Positions 15,453 through 23,113 are shown, counted from the stretch's first letter. The stretch is 23,113 nt of DNA from Chloroflexi bacterium RBG_19FT_COMBO_55_16 (GCA_001795335.1 MGOK01000121.1:33424-56536), one strand, 5' to 3'. Notes: generated by a model not told the origin, from the letters alone. Numbers and translations: made by a program.

Positions 15453-18233
15453 CTACAACAGCCCCAGCTCCCTGGCGCGCGCCACAGCCTGGGTGCGGCT
15501 GCGCACCTCCAGCTTGCTGTAAATGCTGGCGGTGTGCGCCTTGACTGTGCCGACGGCGATGACCAGTTTTTCGGCGATCTCCTGGTTCGACAGACCGGCC
15601 GCCACCAGGCGCAGCAGCTCGATCTCGCGGGCGGTAAGCGGTTCGACCAACGCCGAAGGACGAACGACGACCGATTGAGCATCTGCTTTCGTCCTAGGTC
15701 TTTCGTCTTTCGTCTCGTCTGAAAACGCGGCGAGCAACCTGTCCAAATATTCTTTCATCCCTTCACTCCGCTCAGGTCGGGCTCTTCCGCCTTCATCCTT
15801 CATCCTTTGGAGCAGTTTCGCCATGGGTGGTCCCTCGTCCACGAATACCCGTACGAAGCCCTCTGGCTGGGCGAGGGCCAGGCATTTTTCCAATACCTCC
15901 TCAGCCTGGTCGGAGGCGCCCTGGGCCTGGAGGGTCAAGGCTTGCAGCGCCAGGACCTCGATCAGATACTGGGTGAAGCCCGAGCCTGCGGTAAATTCAC
16001 TCAGGCGGTCCAGCAGATGAAGCGTGGCGCCGTTTTTCCCCTCGGCTCTCAGCATGCGCGCCAACGTAATGAAATCGACCAGACGCAGGTATCCAATCTC
16101 CCCCTGCGCGTCCAACCCGATTTGCTGAGACCAGCGCGCCGCGGGGGCCAGGTCGCCCTGCCTGAGCCAGTAGCGCGCCCGGGAAACCTCCAGGTGCGCC
16201 GCCGTGCGCGGTGTGACTTGATGCCCAGAGAGCGCCTCTTCAGCCTCTTCGAGCGTGGCCAGCGCCCCGACCGGGTCTCCCTCGGCCTGGAGCACCCGGC
16301 TGAGCGTGATCGCACCGGAGACCAGCGTATCCACGTTGCCCCACTGCCGGCTCAGTTCGATCCCCTCGAGCAGATGCTGCCGGGCGGCTTGCAGGTCGTT
16401 CCATTCGTAATACAAGGCTCCCATCCCATTTAGAGCCATGGCGGACACCGGCAAAGCTCTCCCGCCCCTCGCGGTTGCCACTCGCAAGGCTCCCTGGTAA
16501 GTTTCAAAGGCGCCCTGCAGCTGGCCTCGCTCGGCCTGCAACCAGGCCAGGGTACACAAGGCCGGCACGGCGACGTGGATATTCCCGGCTGCCTGGGCAA
16601 GCTGCGCAGCCCGTTCCAGGGCCTCTCTGGCTCCGCCCAGGTCTTCGCTCATGATGCAAACCCCGCCCAGCAAGTAATAGATCAAACTGCGCAGGCTTAA
16701 GTTGTCCTCTGGTAAAAGCTCTAAAGCCCGCTGGGACAACTCGATCGCCCGCGGTATCTCTCCCTGCACGACGGCTCTATAGCCGCGGATGGCGGTCAGA
16801 TGGCCGAGCAAATCCTTGCCCTCGGAGGAGAAGCTATCGGTTTCCCTGAGCCGTTCAGCGTCCTGGAGGCGATGTTCGGCAGCTTCCAGCTGCCCGCTGA
16901 GCAGCAAGGCCCAGGCATGATAGATGCACAACCAAGGACGGGAGGCAACCAGTACCTCGGGTAGCTGGCGCAGCCAGCCCAAGAGGAGCGTCAACAAGCC
17001 TTGTTCCAGCAAGCTGTAGCCATCTCGCTCGACCAGGTCGGCCGCCCGCGAAAGATCCCCGCTTTTCAGCCAATGCTCCACGGCGGTGTAGGGATCTCCC
17101 TGGCTTTCGAACCATGTGGCGGCCTTGCGGTGCAACTCAGGCAGCTGATCGCCGTGCAAACGCTGCATCCGGTGGCGCAAAAAATCCACAAACAGGTGAT
17201 GATAGCGGTACCAGCGCCGCTCATCATCCAGGGGCACGATGAACAGGTTGGCTTGTGCCAGGTACTCCAAGACCGCCTGGCTGTTTGGGAAAAGGATAGG
17301 GGATAAGGGATAAGAGAGACCCGGAGGCTCATTTCCCTTCTCCCTTGATCCCTTATCCCCTAGTATTGCATCACACAATGGCCCGCACAGACGGTCAAGG
17401 ATAGAGGTTTGCATCAGGAAAGTCTGCACGCTCTCCGGTTGCCGGTTGAGGACTTCCTCGACCAGGTAGTCCAGGACATACTGGTGGCTTCCGGTGAAAG
17501 CCTCGATAAAAGCCTGGGCGTCGGCTCGCCCGCGCAGGGAGATTCCCGCCAGATGCAACCCGGCGATCCAGCCTTCCGTGCGAGCATTCAACGCCGCCAC
17601 CCCGTCTGGCGAAATCCCCAGCCTCATCCTTGAATTGAGGAAGGCCTGCGCTTCCTCCAAGGTAAAACGCAAATCGAACGAACGCAGCTCGGTCAATAGA
17701 CCACGGCCCCTCAGCCGCGCCAGGTGGAAGGGCGGGTCGGAGCGCGTGGCGATGACCAGCCGCATCTGGGAAGGCATGTGCTCCAACCAGAAAACAAGCC
17801 CGGCGTGGATAGCCGGCGATTCGATTAAATGATAGTCGTCGAGCACCAGGACGAATTCCCTGGGGAGCGCGCTGACTTCGTTGATCAGCACGGTGAGGGC
17901 CGCTTCGAGCGGAGGCGGTGTGGCAGCCATCATCGCCAGGGCAGTCTCTCCAAGATCCTCATGGAGGGTCTTGAGCGCAGCGATGAAATACGAGAAGAAC
18001 CGGAGCGGGTCGTTATCCGCCTCATCGAGTGAAAGCCAACCAAACATTCGAACGTTGCGGATCCATTCGCTGAGCAGGGTGGTTTTACCGAATCCGGCGG
18101 GAGCGGAAAGGAGGATCAGGCTGCCCTGCAAACCCTCTATTAACCGATCGATAAGGTGAAGGCGCGGCACCAAACCCGGTGTCACCGGAGGAGGATGTAA
18201 TTTCGTAGCCAGGAGGGGAGGCGGCTGTGGCAC
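15453..18233 (-). CDS. MalT-like LuxR-family transcriptional regulator (LAL)
   Basis: A 926-residue ATP-dependent regulator. The N-terminal STAND-type NTPase has Walker A APAGFGKTT (44-52) and Walker B FVLVLDDYH (Asp132, Asp133), then the typical LDEADNDP and WIAGLHLAG segments. A long helical repeat region of TPR type (about 370-800) follows, and a LuxR helix-turn-helix ends the protein (about 862-926: LTAREIELLRLVAAGLSNQEIA, with GTVKAHTASIYSKL). MalT is the model: an inducer bound to the repeats triggers ATP-dependent oligomerisation and DNA binding. The start is GTG at 18233 with a poor ribosome binding site; the opening LLATKLHPPP is typical. Odd features are two repeat-derived insertions, residues about 291-312 and 810-850. 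It diverges from the DUF3105 cassette, a plausible target. Confidence 0.9.
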   Translation of the reverse strand: MPQPPPLLATKLHPPPVTPGLVPRLHLIDRLIEGLQGSLILLSAPAGFGKTTLLSEWIRNVRMFGWLSLDEADNDPLRFFSYFIAALKTLHEDLGETALAMMAATPPPLEAALTVLINEVSALPREFVLVLDDYHLIESPAIHAGLVFWLEHMPSQMRLVIATRSDPPFHLARLRGRGLLTELRSFDLRFTLEEAQAFLNSRMRLGISPDGVAALNARTEGWIAGLHLAGISLRGRADAQAFIEAFTGSHQYVLDYLVEEVLNRQPESVQTFLMQTSILDRLCGPLCDAILGDKGSREKGNEPPGLSYPLSPILFPNSQAVLEYLAQANLFIVPLDDERRWYRYHHLFVDFLRHRMQRLHGDQLPELHRKAATWFESQGDPYTAVEHWLKSGDLSRAADLVERDGYSLLEQGLLTLLLGWLRQLPEVLVASRPWLCIYHAWALLLSGQLEAAEHRLQDAERLRETDSFSSEGKDLLGHLTAIRGYRAVVQGEIPRAIELSQRALELLPEDNLSLRSLIYYLLGGVCIMSEDLGGAREALERAAQLAQAAGNIHVAVPALCTLAWLQAERGQLQGAFETYQGALRVATARGGRALPVSAMALNGMGALYYEWNDLQAARQHLLEGIELSRQWGNVDTLVSGAITLSRVLQAEGDPVGALATLEEAEEALSGHQVTPRTAAHLEVSRARYWLRQGDLAPAARWSQQIGLDAQGEIGYLRLVDFITLARMLRAEGKNGATLHLLDRLSEFTAGSGFTQYLIEVLALQALTLQAQGASDQAEEVLEKCLALAQPEGFVRVFVDEGPPMAKLLQRMKDEGGRARPERSEGMKEYLDRLLAAFSDETKDERPRTKADAQSVVVRPSALVEPLTAREIELLRLVAAGLSNQEIAEKLVIAVGTVKAHTASIYSKLEVRSRTQAVARARELGLL
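15686..15811. repeat. Heptamer and palindromic-type repeats within the LAL interdomain linker
   Basis: On the plus strand CTTTCGT (15686), CCTAGGT, CTTTCGT, CTTTCGT and CTCGTCT run in strict 7-nt register to 15720. A second pair, CTTCATC CTTCATC CTTTGGA, is at 15791-15811. Between them CCCTTCACTCCGCTCAGG (15759-15776) looks like a common dispersed bacterial spacer element (PERSEG when translated). All are translated as the linker before the DNA-binding domain. Confidence 0.7.
17293..17362. repeat. In-frame insertion with 15-bp inverted repeat built of heptamers
   Basis: Arms 17297-17311 (TAGGGGATAAGGGAT) and 17348-17362 are perfect reverse complements with a 36-nt loop. The left arm contains two GGGATAA units in register (17300, 17307); the right contains CCCTTCT, CCCTTGA, TCCCTTA and TCCCCTA from 17335. 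It adds about 22 residues in frame to the MalT-like regulator after the NTPase domain. Confidence 0.75.
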
Positions 18234-18418
18234 GTCACTCAGGTAGAAATGCTTAATCCCAAACAGGCATTTTTGCGGTATGAGATCAGCTGGTTAACAC
18301 CTATAATCGCCAAGAGTTTTGGTTCTTTTCCTCGTCTAACAATAAACCGCGCCATTCCACGCTTCCTAATTAATGGTACTATTAGTGTCCAATATTTCTG
18401 ATTAGACAAAGGAACCTG

Positions 18419-19003
18419 ATGAAAACGAAACGTCAAGCCTCTCGAGAAAAACGGAGACAGCAACAACTTCGCACCAGGCTTATTTGGGGCGCGGTAGGAC
18501 TGGCCCTGGCCGCCATCATCGGTTATGCGCTCTGGTGGGCCTTCCGCCCGACTACCGGCCAATCCGTACCCATCATGGCTGACACCGGCCACGTGCCTGC
18601 CGATGCAGTGCCCGGACCCTATAACAGCGACCCGCCCACCTCTGGGCCGCACTATGCCGAAGACTTGCCAGCTGGCTTCTTCCATGAGGCTGACCTGGCG
18701 GGGCTGCCGGAACATCCCGAGGGTTTGTTGGTGCACAGCCTGGAGCATGGCTATGTTATCTTTTGGTATAACTGCGATCTGCTCGACGAAGGCGGATGCA
18801 GCGAACTGAAAGAGCAGATCCAGGGTGTCATGGATCAATCCGACAATTTCAAGGTGATCGCCTTCCCCTGGAAATCGATCGACGCCCCGCTGGTCATGAC
18901 CTCCTGGGGCAAGCTGCAGCGGTTTGAGTCTTTTAACCCTGCCCAGGCGCGGCAGTTTGTCGAGCGCAACCGCAACCATGCGCCGGAGCCAAACGCGCCT
19001 TAA
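18419..19003 (+). CDS. DUF3105 membrane-anchored protein
   Basis: A 194-residue protein with a basic cytoplasmic N-terminus, one membrane helix (about 21-43) and an extracytoplasmic DUF3105 domain. The domain hallmarks are YNSDPPTSGPHY and LLVHSLEHGYVIFWYNC, whose histidines and cysteine could bind metal or a redox group; the domain's function is unknown. Two cysteines (in WYNC and GGC) may form a disulfide. The start ATG at 18419 has AAAGGAA about 5 nt upstream. It is the first gene of a same-strand cassette, followed after 4 nt by the DUF2085 gene, and is divergent from the MalT-like regulator. Confidence 0.85.
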   Translation: MKTKRQASREKRRQQQLRTRLIWGAVGLALAAIIGYALWWAFRPTTGQSVPIMADTGHVPADAVPGPYNSDPPTSGPHYAEDLPAGFFHEADLAGLPEHPEGLLVHSLEHGYVIFWYNCDLLDEGGCSELKEQIQGVMDQSDNFKVIAFPWKSIDAPLVMTSWGKLQRFESFNPAQARQFVERNRNHAPEPNAP

Positions 19004-19007
19004 TCCG

Positions 19008-19772
19008 ATGCAGACCTACCCACAAGAGCGGCCCTTCGCTGGAACTCCCTCTTCGGTTAAGCCATCCAACCGGCTGGTCCCCTGGATCGGGCGGCATTGG
19101 CAGTTGCTTTTCGCCGCCATCATGGGTCTATATGCTGGGCTGCCTGTTCTCGCGCCGGCCTTCATGCAAATCGGGTGGACTGCGGCCGGAAACGCCATCT
19201 ACACCCTTTATGCCATGCAATGCCACCAGCTACCCCAGCGCTCGTTCTTCCTGTTTGGCTCCAAGACGATGTATTCTTTGGGGGAAGTTCGATCTGCCTG
19301 GCAAAATACGCTCGACCCACTGATCCTGCGCCAGTTCATCGGTAACCCCGAGATGGGCTGGAAGGTGGCCTGGTCAGACCGCATGGTGGCGATGTACACC
19401 AGCATCTTTGCTTTCAGCTTGCTATGGGGACTCCTGCGCCGCTGGTTCAAGTTGCCCCGCCTGACGTGGTGGGGCCTGCTCCTGCTGCTCCTGCCGATGG
19501 CCTTCGACGGCACCTCCCACTTCATCAGTGACCTGGCTGGCATCGGGCAGGGTTTCCGGGACAGCAACGCCTGGCTGGCTTATTTGACGGGGAATCGCCT
19601 CCCTCCTGCCTTCTACGCAGGAGACGCCATCAGCTCTTTTAATTCATGGATGCGCTTGCTCAGCGGCGTATCCTTTGGGCTGGGGATTGTCTGGTTTGCC
19701 TTTCCCTACCTGGAAGAACTGTTTGAGGGGCTTACAGCTCAAAGCCATACCTCTTCGACCGTGGAATCTTAG
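19008..19772 (+). CDS. DUF2085 integral membrane protein
   Basis: A 254-residue polytopic membrane protein with about five hydrophobic segments. The DUF2085 hallmark MQCHQLPQRSFFLFG is present, in which Cys and His may bind metal, but the usual following C-x-R-C-x-G cluster is replaced by SKTMYSLGEVRS, so part of the family's Cys motif is missing. A second conserved segment is MAFDGTSHFISDLAGIG. The start at 19008 is chosen because it lies just past the DUF3105 stop; ATG at 18978 or an upstream start at 18924 would overlap it, and none has a clear ribosome binding site, suggesting translational coupling. Its function is unknown. It sits directly before the NarL regulator (1-nt gap). Confidence 0.8.
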   Translation: MQTYPQERPFAGTPSSVKPSNRLVPWIGRHWQLLFAAIMGLYAGLPVLAPAFMQIGWTAAGNAIYTLYAMQCHQLPQRSFFLFGSKTMYSLGEVRSAWQNTLDPLILRQFIGNPEMGWKVAWSDRMVAMYTSIFAFSLLWGLLRRWFKLPRLTWWGLLLLLLPMAFDGTSHFISDLAGIGQGFRDSNAWLAYLTGNRLPPAFYAGDAISSFNSWMRLLSGVSFGLGIVWFAFPYLEELFEGLTAQSHTSSTVES

Positions 19773-19773
19773 A

Positions 19774-20451
19774 ATGTCATCATTACCAATCCGTGTGCTC
19801 CTGGCCGACGATCACGCCGTCGTGCGGGCTGGCATCCGCCAGATTTTGGACCACGCGCCAGACATCCAGGTGATCGCCGAGGCGGGAAATGGTGAGGTCG
19901 CTCAAGCCCTGATCGAAAAACATCTGCCTGACGTGGCTGTGCTGGATATCCAGATGCCCAAACTCAGCGGTATCGAAGTCACACGCTGGGTGCGCGCCCA
20001 CCAGCGCGCTGTCGGCGTGTTGATCCTGACTGCTTACGACGACGACCCGTATGTGTTCGCCGTGCTGCAGGCCGGGGCTAATGGCTATGTGCTCAAGACA
20101 GCTTTACCGGCCGAGATCATCCAGGCCGTGCGTGATGTCAACGCTGGTAAATCGGTGCTCGACCCGGCGATCGTGCAGAAGGTGATGGCGCACATCTCCG
20201 GGGGACAAACCCAGGCCCCGGTCGAGCAGCTCACCGAGCGTGAGATGGAAGTATTGACCCTGGTGGGGCGCGGCTATACCAACAAAGCGATCGGCATTCA
20301 GCTCAGCATCAGCGACCGGACTGTGCAGGGGCACCTGGCTAAGATATTTAATAAGCTGCAAGCTGCCAGTCGCACGGAGGCGGTGATGCGCGCCGTCTCC
20401 CTGGGTTGGTTGCCACCCGACCTGGGGACCCTAATCCACACCCAATCATGA
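19774..20451 (+). CDS. NarL/FixJ-family response regulator
   Basis: A 225-residue regulator with a receiver domain (acidic Asp12, Asp13; phospho-acceptor Asp58 in VAVLDIQMPKLSG; the lysine in VLKTALP) and a C-terminal LuxR-type helix-turn-helix (LTEREMEVLTLVGRGYTNKAIG, then SDRTVQGHLAKIFNKL). Start at ATG 19774, one base after the TAG of the DUF2085 gene. Its end overlaps the kinase start by 4 nt (ATGA), so the pair are translated together and should phosphotransfer. It probably controls its own cassette or envelope genes; no binding site was identified. Confidence 0.95.
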   Translation: MSSLPIRVLLADDHAVVRAGIRQILDHAPDIQVIAEAGNGEVAQALIEKHLPDVAVLDIQMPKLSGIEVTRWVRAHQRAVGVLILTAYDDDPYVFAVLQAGANGYVLKTALPAEIIQAVRDVNAGKSVLDPAIVQKVMAHISGGQTQAPVEQLTEREMEVLTLVGRGYTNKAIGIQLSISDRTVQGHLAKIFNKLQAASRTEAVMRAVSLGWLPPDLGTLIHTQS

Positions 20452-22196
20452 TGAATACCAGAGCCCGCTTCTCCTGGCGCAGCTTGACTCCACAGCTGCT
20501 GGCTGTGTTCATCCTGCCCCTGATCGCGCTGGTGTTGGCCCTGGCTTTTGGCGGCCTGTACCTGCACCAGCAGGCCATGCGCAGTATGGTTGCTGAACGC
20601 GACGAACGTTCCACCCGGGCAGCAGCCAGCGCCCTGGGCGAGCAGCTTAACCGCCAGGGTTCCCAATTGCAGGACCTTCTGAGGCAGGCAGAGCCTACCG
20701 CTTCTCCGCAGGCGCTCGTCGCGCTCTTGCGCTCCTCCAACTCAATACTGTCTGACTTTGATGGAGGACTGGCTTTCCTTTCACCCACGGGGGAGGTGCT
20801 GGCTTACTCGGGGGAAAGCAGCTTATGGGAGTACTTCGACCCTGGTGAATACCCGCAACTCTTTGCCTCCCCCTCGGATACCCTGACCTTTCTATCCATC
20901 TTACACCCTCAGAGCAAAGCACCGCTGGTGCTGGCAGTCACACCCTCCTCTGCAAGTGGGCTGCGCGCGGCCGGCGCTTTTTCCCCGGCCGCGCTGATTC
21001 AACGCTCTCTGGGAAACGTCTTCACTCCAGGTGAAGGAGCGACTGCCTTCGTCGTGGATGGCGAACGCCGCTTGCTGTACAAACAAGGCGACTTTTTTCC
21101 AAACAAAGACCCAGTCAACCACCTGGGTGTCAGCGAGGCCTTGCAGGGCGAGAGCGGGGCCAGCTTCCTACAGGCTGGTGGAGAAGAGCACGCTGTGGCC
21201 TACAGCCCGATCCAACCGGCTGGGTGGGCGCTGGTGATCGAAGAACCCTGGGAAAAAGTTGCTAGCCCAATGCTACGCACCACTGAATATGCCCCCCTGG
21301 CCCTGATCCCCGCCCTGCTGCTGTCCCTCCTGGCGCTATGGTACGGCACGCGCTGGATCGTGCAACCACTGCAGCAGCTCGAAGCCCAGGCAGCTGAACT
21401 GGGCTGGGGTGACTTCGCAGCGATCGAGAAACCAGTTGGCGGTATCAGCGAGATCCGCCGCCTGCAAAGCGAGCTGGTGCACCTGGCGCGCAAGGTCAAG
21501 GCTGCTCAGGAGGGGCTGCGCGGCTACATCGGGGCGATGACCGCTGGCCAGGAAGAAGAACGCCGCCGCCTGGCGCGCGAGCTGCACGACGACACGCTGC
21601 AATCGCTGATCGCCCTCAACCAGCGTGTGCAGCTGGCGCAAATAAACGTAAATGGCAATGCAGCTGCTGAGGATTTAGCCAAGCCGCTCGCTGAGATCCA
21701 AACCTTGACTGAAAAGACCATCCAGGACTTGCGCCGTTTCACGCGCGCCTTGCGCCCGGTCTACCTGGAAGAGCTGGGATTGGCGGCCGCGCTGGAGATG
21801 TTGGCTCGTGAAAACGGCCTATCAAACGGGCTTACCATCGACTTCGAACGCGCCGGGACGGAACAACGGCTGCCGGCCGCGGTTGAACTGGCGCTTTATC
21901 GCATCGCCCAGGAGGCGCTGAACAATGTCATCCGCCATGCCAGGGCTAATCGGGCGATACTGCGCATCACATTTGATCCGCAGTCCGTCATCCTGGAGAT
22001 GAGCGACGAAGGTCAAGGCTTCGTCGTCCCCAAAAGCCCGGCTGAATTCGCTCCCGGCGGCCACTTTGGGCTGCTCGGTTTGCACGAGCGGGCTGAGTCG
22101 ATTGGCGCCCGGCTGGAGATCCAGTCTGTCCCCGGGCAAGGGACTCGCGTAATGGTAAAGCTGGGCTTTGCGGATAATTCCCCTAAATGGAGCTAA
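20448..22196 (+). CDS. Membrane sensor histidine kinase, NarX/DesK-like (HisKA_3)
   Basis: A 582-residue kinase with a first membrane helix (about 15-40), an extracytoplasmic sensor region of about 240 residues resembling a Cache-type domain, a second membrane helix (about 285-305), a HAMP-like linker, and a HisKA_3 dimerisation domain with phospho-His380 in ARELHDDTLQSL. The ATPase domain shows the N box ALYRIAQEALNNVIRHA, MSDEGQGF and the G2 region GHFGLLGLHERAES. This is the standard partner of NarL-type regulators. Start is ATG 20448, overlapping the regulator's TGA, or ATG 20451. The ligand is unknown, but the sensor is outside the cell, alongside the neighbouring envelope proteins. Confidence 0.93.
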   Translation: MMNTRARFSWRSLTPQLLAVFILPLIALVLALAFGGLYLHQQAMRSMVAERDERSTRAAASALGEQLNRQGSQLQDLLRQAEPTASPQALVALLRSSNSILSDFDGGLAFLSPTGEVLAYSGESSLWEYFDPGEYPQLFASPSDTLTFLSILHPQSKAPLVLAVTPSSASGLRAAGAFSPAALIQRSLGNVFTPGEGATAFVVDGERRLLYKQGDFFPNKDPVNHLGVSEALQGESGASFLQAGGEEHAVAYSPIQPAGWALVIEEPWEKVASPMLRTTEYAPLALIPALLLSLLALWYGTRWIVQPLQQLEAQAAELGWGDFAAIEKPVGGISEIRRLQSELVHLARKVKAAQEGLRGYIGAMTAGQEEERRRLARELHDDTLQSLIALNQRVQLAQINVNGNAAAEDLAKPLAEIQTLTEKTIQDLRRFTRALRPVYLEELGLAAALEMLARENGLSNGLTIDFERAGTEQRLPAAVELALYRIAQEALNNVIRHARANRAILRITFDPQSVILEMSDEGQGFVVPKSPAEFAPGGHFGLLGLHERAESIGARLEIQSVPGQGTRVMVKLGFADNSPKWS

Positions 22197-22198
22197 AA

Positions 22199-22645
22199 AT
22201 GAAACGCTTGCTAGTTTTCGCCCTGTTTTTAATCCCCGCCCTCCTGGCGGCCTGCGGCGCAGGCAGAACCTCACCAGAGGCTGCCTCAGAACCGGTCGAA
22301 GTCGTCGGCAGGAAGGTCTCCGCCCCCGGCGGGGAATACATCGACGTGACCGTCCCCGAGCTACAGACCATGCTGGCGGACAAAGACTTCGTCTTCGTCA
22401 ACGTGCACATCCCCTTCGAGGGGGATATTCCCAACACCGACCTGTCGATCCCCTACGACGAGATCGACCAGCACCTGGAAGCGCTGCCCGCCGACAAAGA
22501 TGCCAAGATCGTGCTCTACTGCCGCAGCGACCGGATGAGCAATATCGCCGCCAGGACCCTGGTCGGATTGGGGTACACCAATGTCTGGAACCTGGAGGGG
22601 GGATTCGTGGAATGGGAGAACGCCGGACTACCCATCGAGAAGTGA
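22199..22645 (+). CDS. Rhodanese-like lipoprotein
   Basis: A 148-residue lipoprotein with signal peptide and lipobox LLAAC (Cys19), then a single rhodanese domain ending in LEGGFVEWENAGLPIEK. The active-site loop is YCRSDRMS with catalytic Cys108, so it may carry persulfide or act on thiols outside the membrane. Start at ATG 22199 is favoured by GGAG about 6 nt upstream; ATG 22187 is possible and overlaps the kinase end either way or nearly so (kinase stop at 22194-22196). It is the last gene of the cassette, spaced 2 nt from the kinase, and links the sensor to extracytoplasmic sulfur chemistry. Confidence 0.88.
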   Translation: MKRLLVFALFLIPALLAACGAGRTSPEAASEPVEVVGRKVSAPGGEYIDVTVPELQTMLADKDFVFVNVHIPFEGDIPNTDLSIPYDEIDQHLEALPADKDAKIVLYCRSDRMSNIAARTLVGLGYTNVWNLEGGFVEWENAGLPIEK

Positions 22646-22740
22646 GCCTATTAATTCCGCTCGAACCAACCTTTTCCCGCCATCCTATCAGGGGAGTATT
22701 AATCGTTACTATTGTCACAACCAAATAAGAAATATATCAC

Positions 22741-22776
22741 TTGACTCCCACGGCAGTTTTCGTCTAGTTTATAGGC
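22741..22776 (+). promoter_or_regulatory. Candidate promoter for a leaderless transcript
   Basis: TTGACT (22741-22746) as -35 and TAGTTT (22765-22770) as -10, spaced 18 nt, would place the transcript start at or near the GTG at 22777. The -10 is weak (3 of 6). The 22646-22740 stretch shows nothing else. Confidence 0.3.
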
Positions 22777-23113
22777 GTGAACGTTTGCCTTCGCCGATTC
22801 TATATCTGCGGGTTCATCGTGGCGCTGGTGATCTTGCTGAACGACAGCGGATTTGCCGCATCTGCTGCGGCAGATTGCCCTACGTCGGATTGTGTGTACC
22901 TGCCGCTGCTATCCAAACCCTTGCCCGTGCGCGTCTTTGAAACTGAGCACCATCGCTCGCGTGATGAAGCACTCCGGGTTACCGGTGAGGTGATCACCAC
23001 TTCCGATCGGCCGGTGTATGAGGTCATTGTTGAAGTCCGAGTCTACGATCACGCCGGCCACCTGCTGGGTTCAAAACCAGGCGTAACTGCCCTGACAGCC
23101 ACCCTGCCCGGCC
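22777..23113 (+). CDS. Secreted FxLYD-like protein, 3'-truncated
   Basis: A reading frame without stops runs from GTG 22777 to the window end, 112 codons. An in-frame TAG at 22765-22767 limits the start. The first 28 residues look like a signal peptide (basic NVCLRR, then hydrophobic FIVALVILL, ending FAASAAADC). The mature region PVRVFETEHHRSRDEA, LRVTGEVITTSDRPVYEVI, VEVRVYDHAGHLLGSKPG resembles an FxLYD/beta-sandwich surface domain common in Chloroflexota. No ribosome binding site precedes the GTG, in keeping with a leaderless start. The C-terminal part is beyond the window. Confidence 0.65.
   Translation, partial: MNVCLRRFYICGFIVALVILLNDSGFAASAAADCPTSDCVYLPLLSKPLPVRVFETEHHRSRDEALRVTGEVITTSDRPVYEVIVEVRVYDHAGHLLGSKPGVTALTATLPG

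Noticed and set aside
15686..17362. CRISPR-like repeats
   Set aside because: Units are 7 nt, contiguous and without spacers, and lie within a coding gene.
18239..18979. 246-aa minus-strand frame opposite the DUF3105 gene
   Set aside because: The plus-strand frame has a ribosome binding site and clear DUF3105 motifs; the minus frame has neither.

Overview
The window looks like a chromosomal segment of an environmental Chloroflexota bacterium, most likely class Anaerolineae. This is inferred from gene content and style. There is a lipoprotein with Thr/Pro linkers and an NBR1-type Ig domain, a very large MalT-like LuxR regulator, a fused-specificity phosphoglucose/phosphomannose isomerase, a deazaflavin (F420)-type DUF385 protein, an MGDG-synthase-like glycosyltransferase, and short heptanucleotide repeats scattered through spacers and even inside a gene. 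No rRNA, tRNA, CRISPR array, insertion sequence or phage gene was seen, and no gene-free gap exceeds about 260 bp.

Layout. 1-3997 (+): a 5'-truncated glycolipid glycosyltransferase, an NBR1-Ig lipoprotein, RsmI, and a PGI/PMI that overlaps rsmI. 4044-6269 (-): a compact operon of a 301-aa protein of uncertain function, a MobA-like nucleotidyltransferase (1-nt gap) and a PAP2 phosphatase. 6450-7892 (-): a cytoplasmic PhoD-like metallophosphatase, divergent from ilvE-like 8147-9100 (+). 9135-11648 (-): an OmpR-type response regulator followed by a GAF-PAS histidine kinase. 11811-13609 (-): an intact CPBP membrane protease, a CPBP-like paralogue with lost catalytic residues, a small conserved protein, and a 28-codon apparent remnant of a GNAT acetyltransferase coupled by an ATGA overlap. 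13656-15316 (-): a membrane polyferredoxin, whose reading frame continues for 48 well-formed codons after its TGA stop, and a DUF385 oxidoreductase. 15453-18233 (-): the MalT-like regulator, carrying two repeat-derived insertions.

18419-22645 (+): the most system-like part, a tight five-gene cassette of DUF3105 protein, DUF2085 membrane protein, NarL-type response regulator, its membrane histidine kinase (ATGA overlap) and a rhodanese-like lipoprotein. Three of the five products are predicted to be membrane-embedded or membrane-anchored, one is a lipoprotein and one is the cytoplasmic regulator, suggesting an envelope-sensing circuit. At 22777 a further secreted-protein gene begins with GTG and runs off the window; its promoter geometry suggests a leaderless mRNA.

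The best leads are the five-gene signalling cassette, the apparent nonsense mutation (or readthrough) in the polyferredoxin, the decaying GNAT remnant, and the recurrent 7-nt repeats, including a 15-bp inverted repeat inserted in frame in the MalT-like gene. Functions are assigned by motif recognition only; no database search was run.
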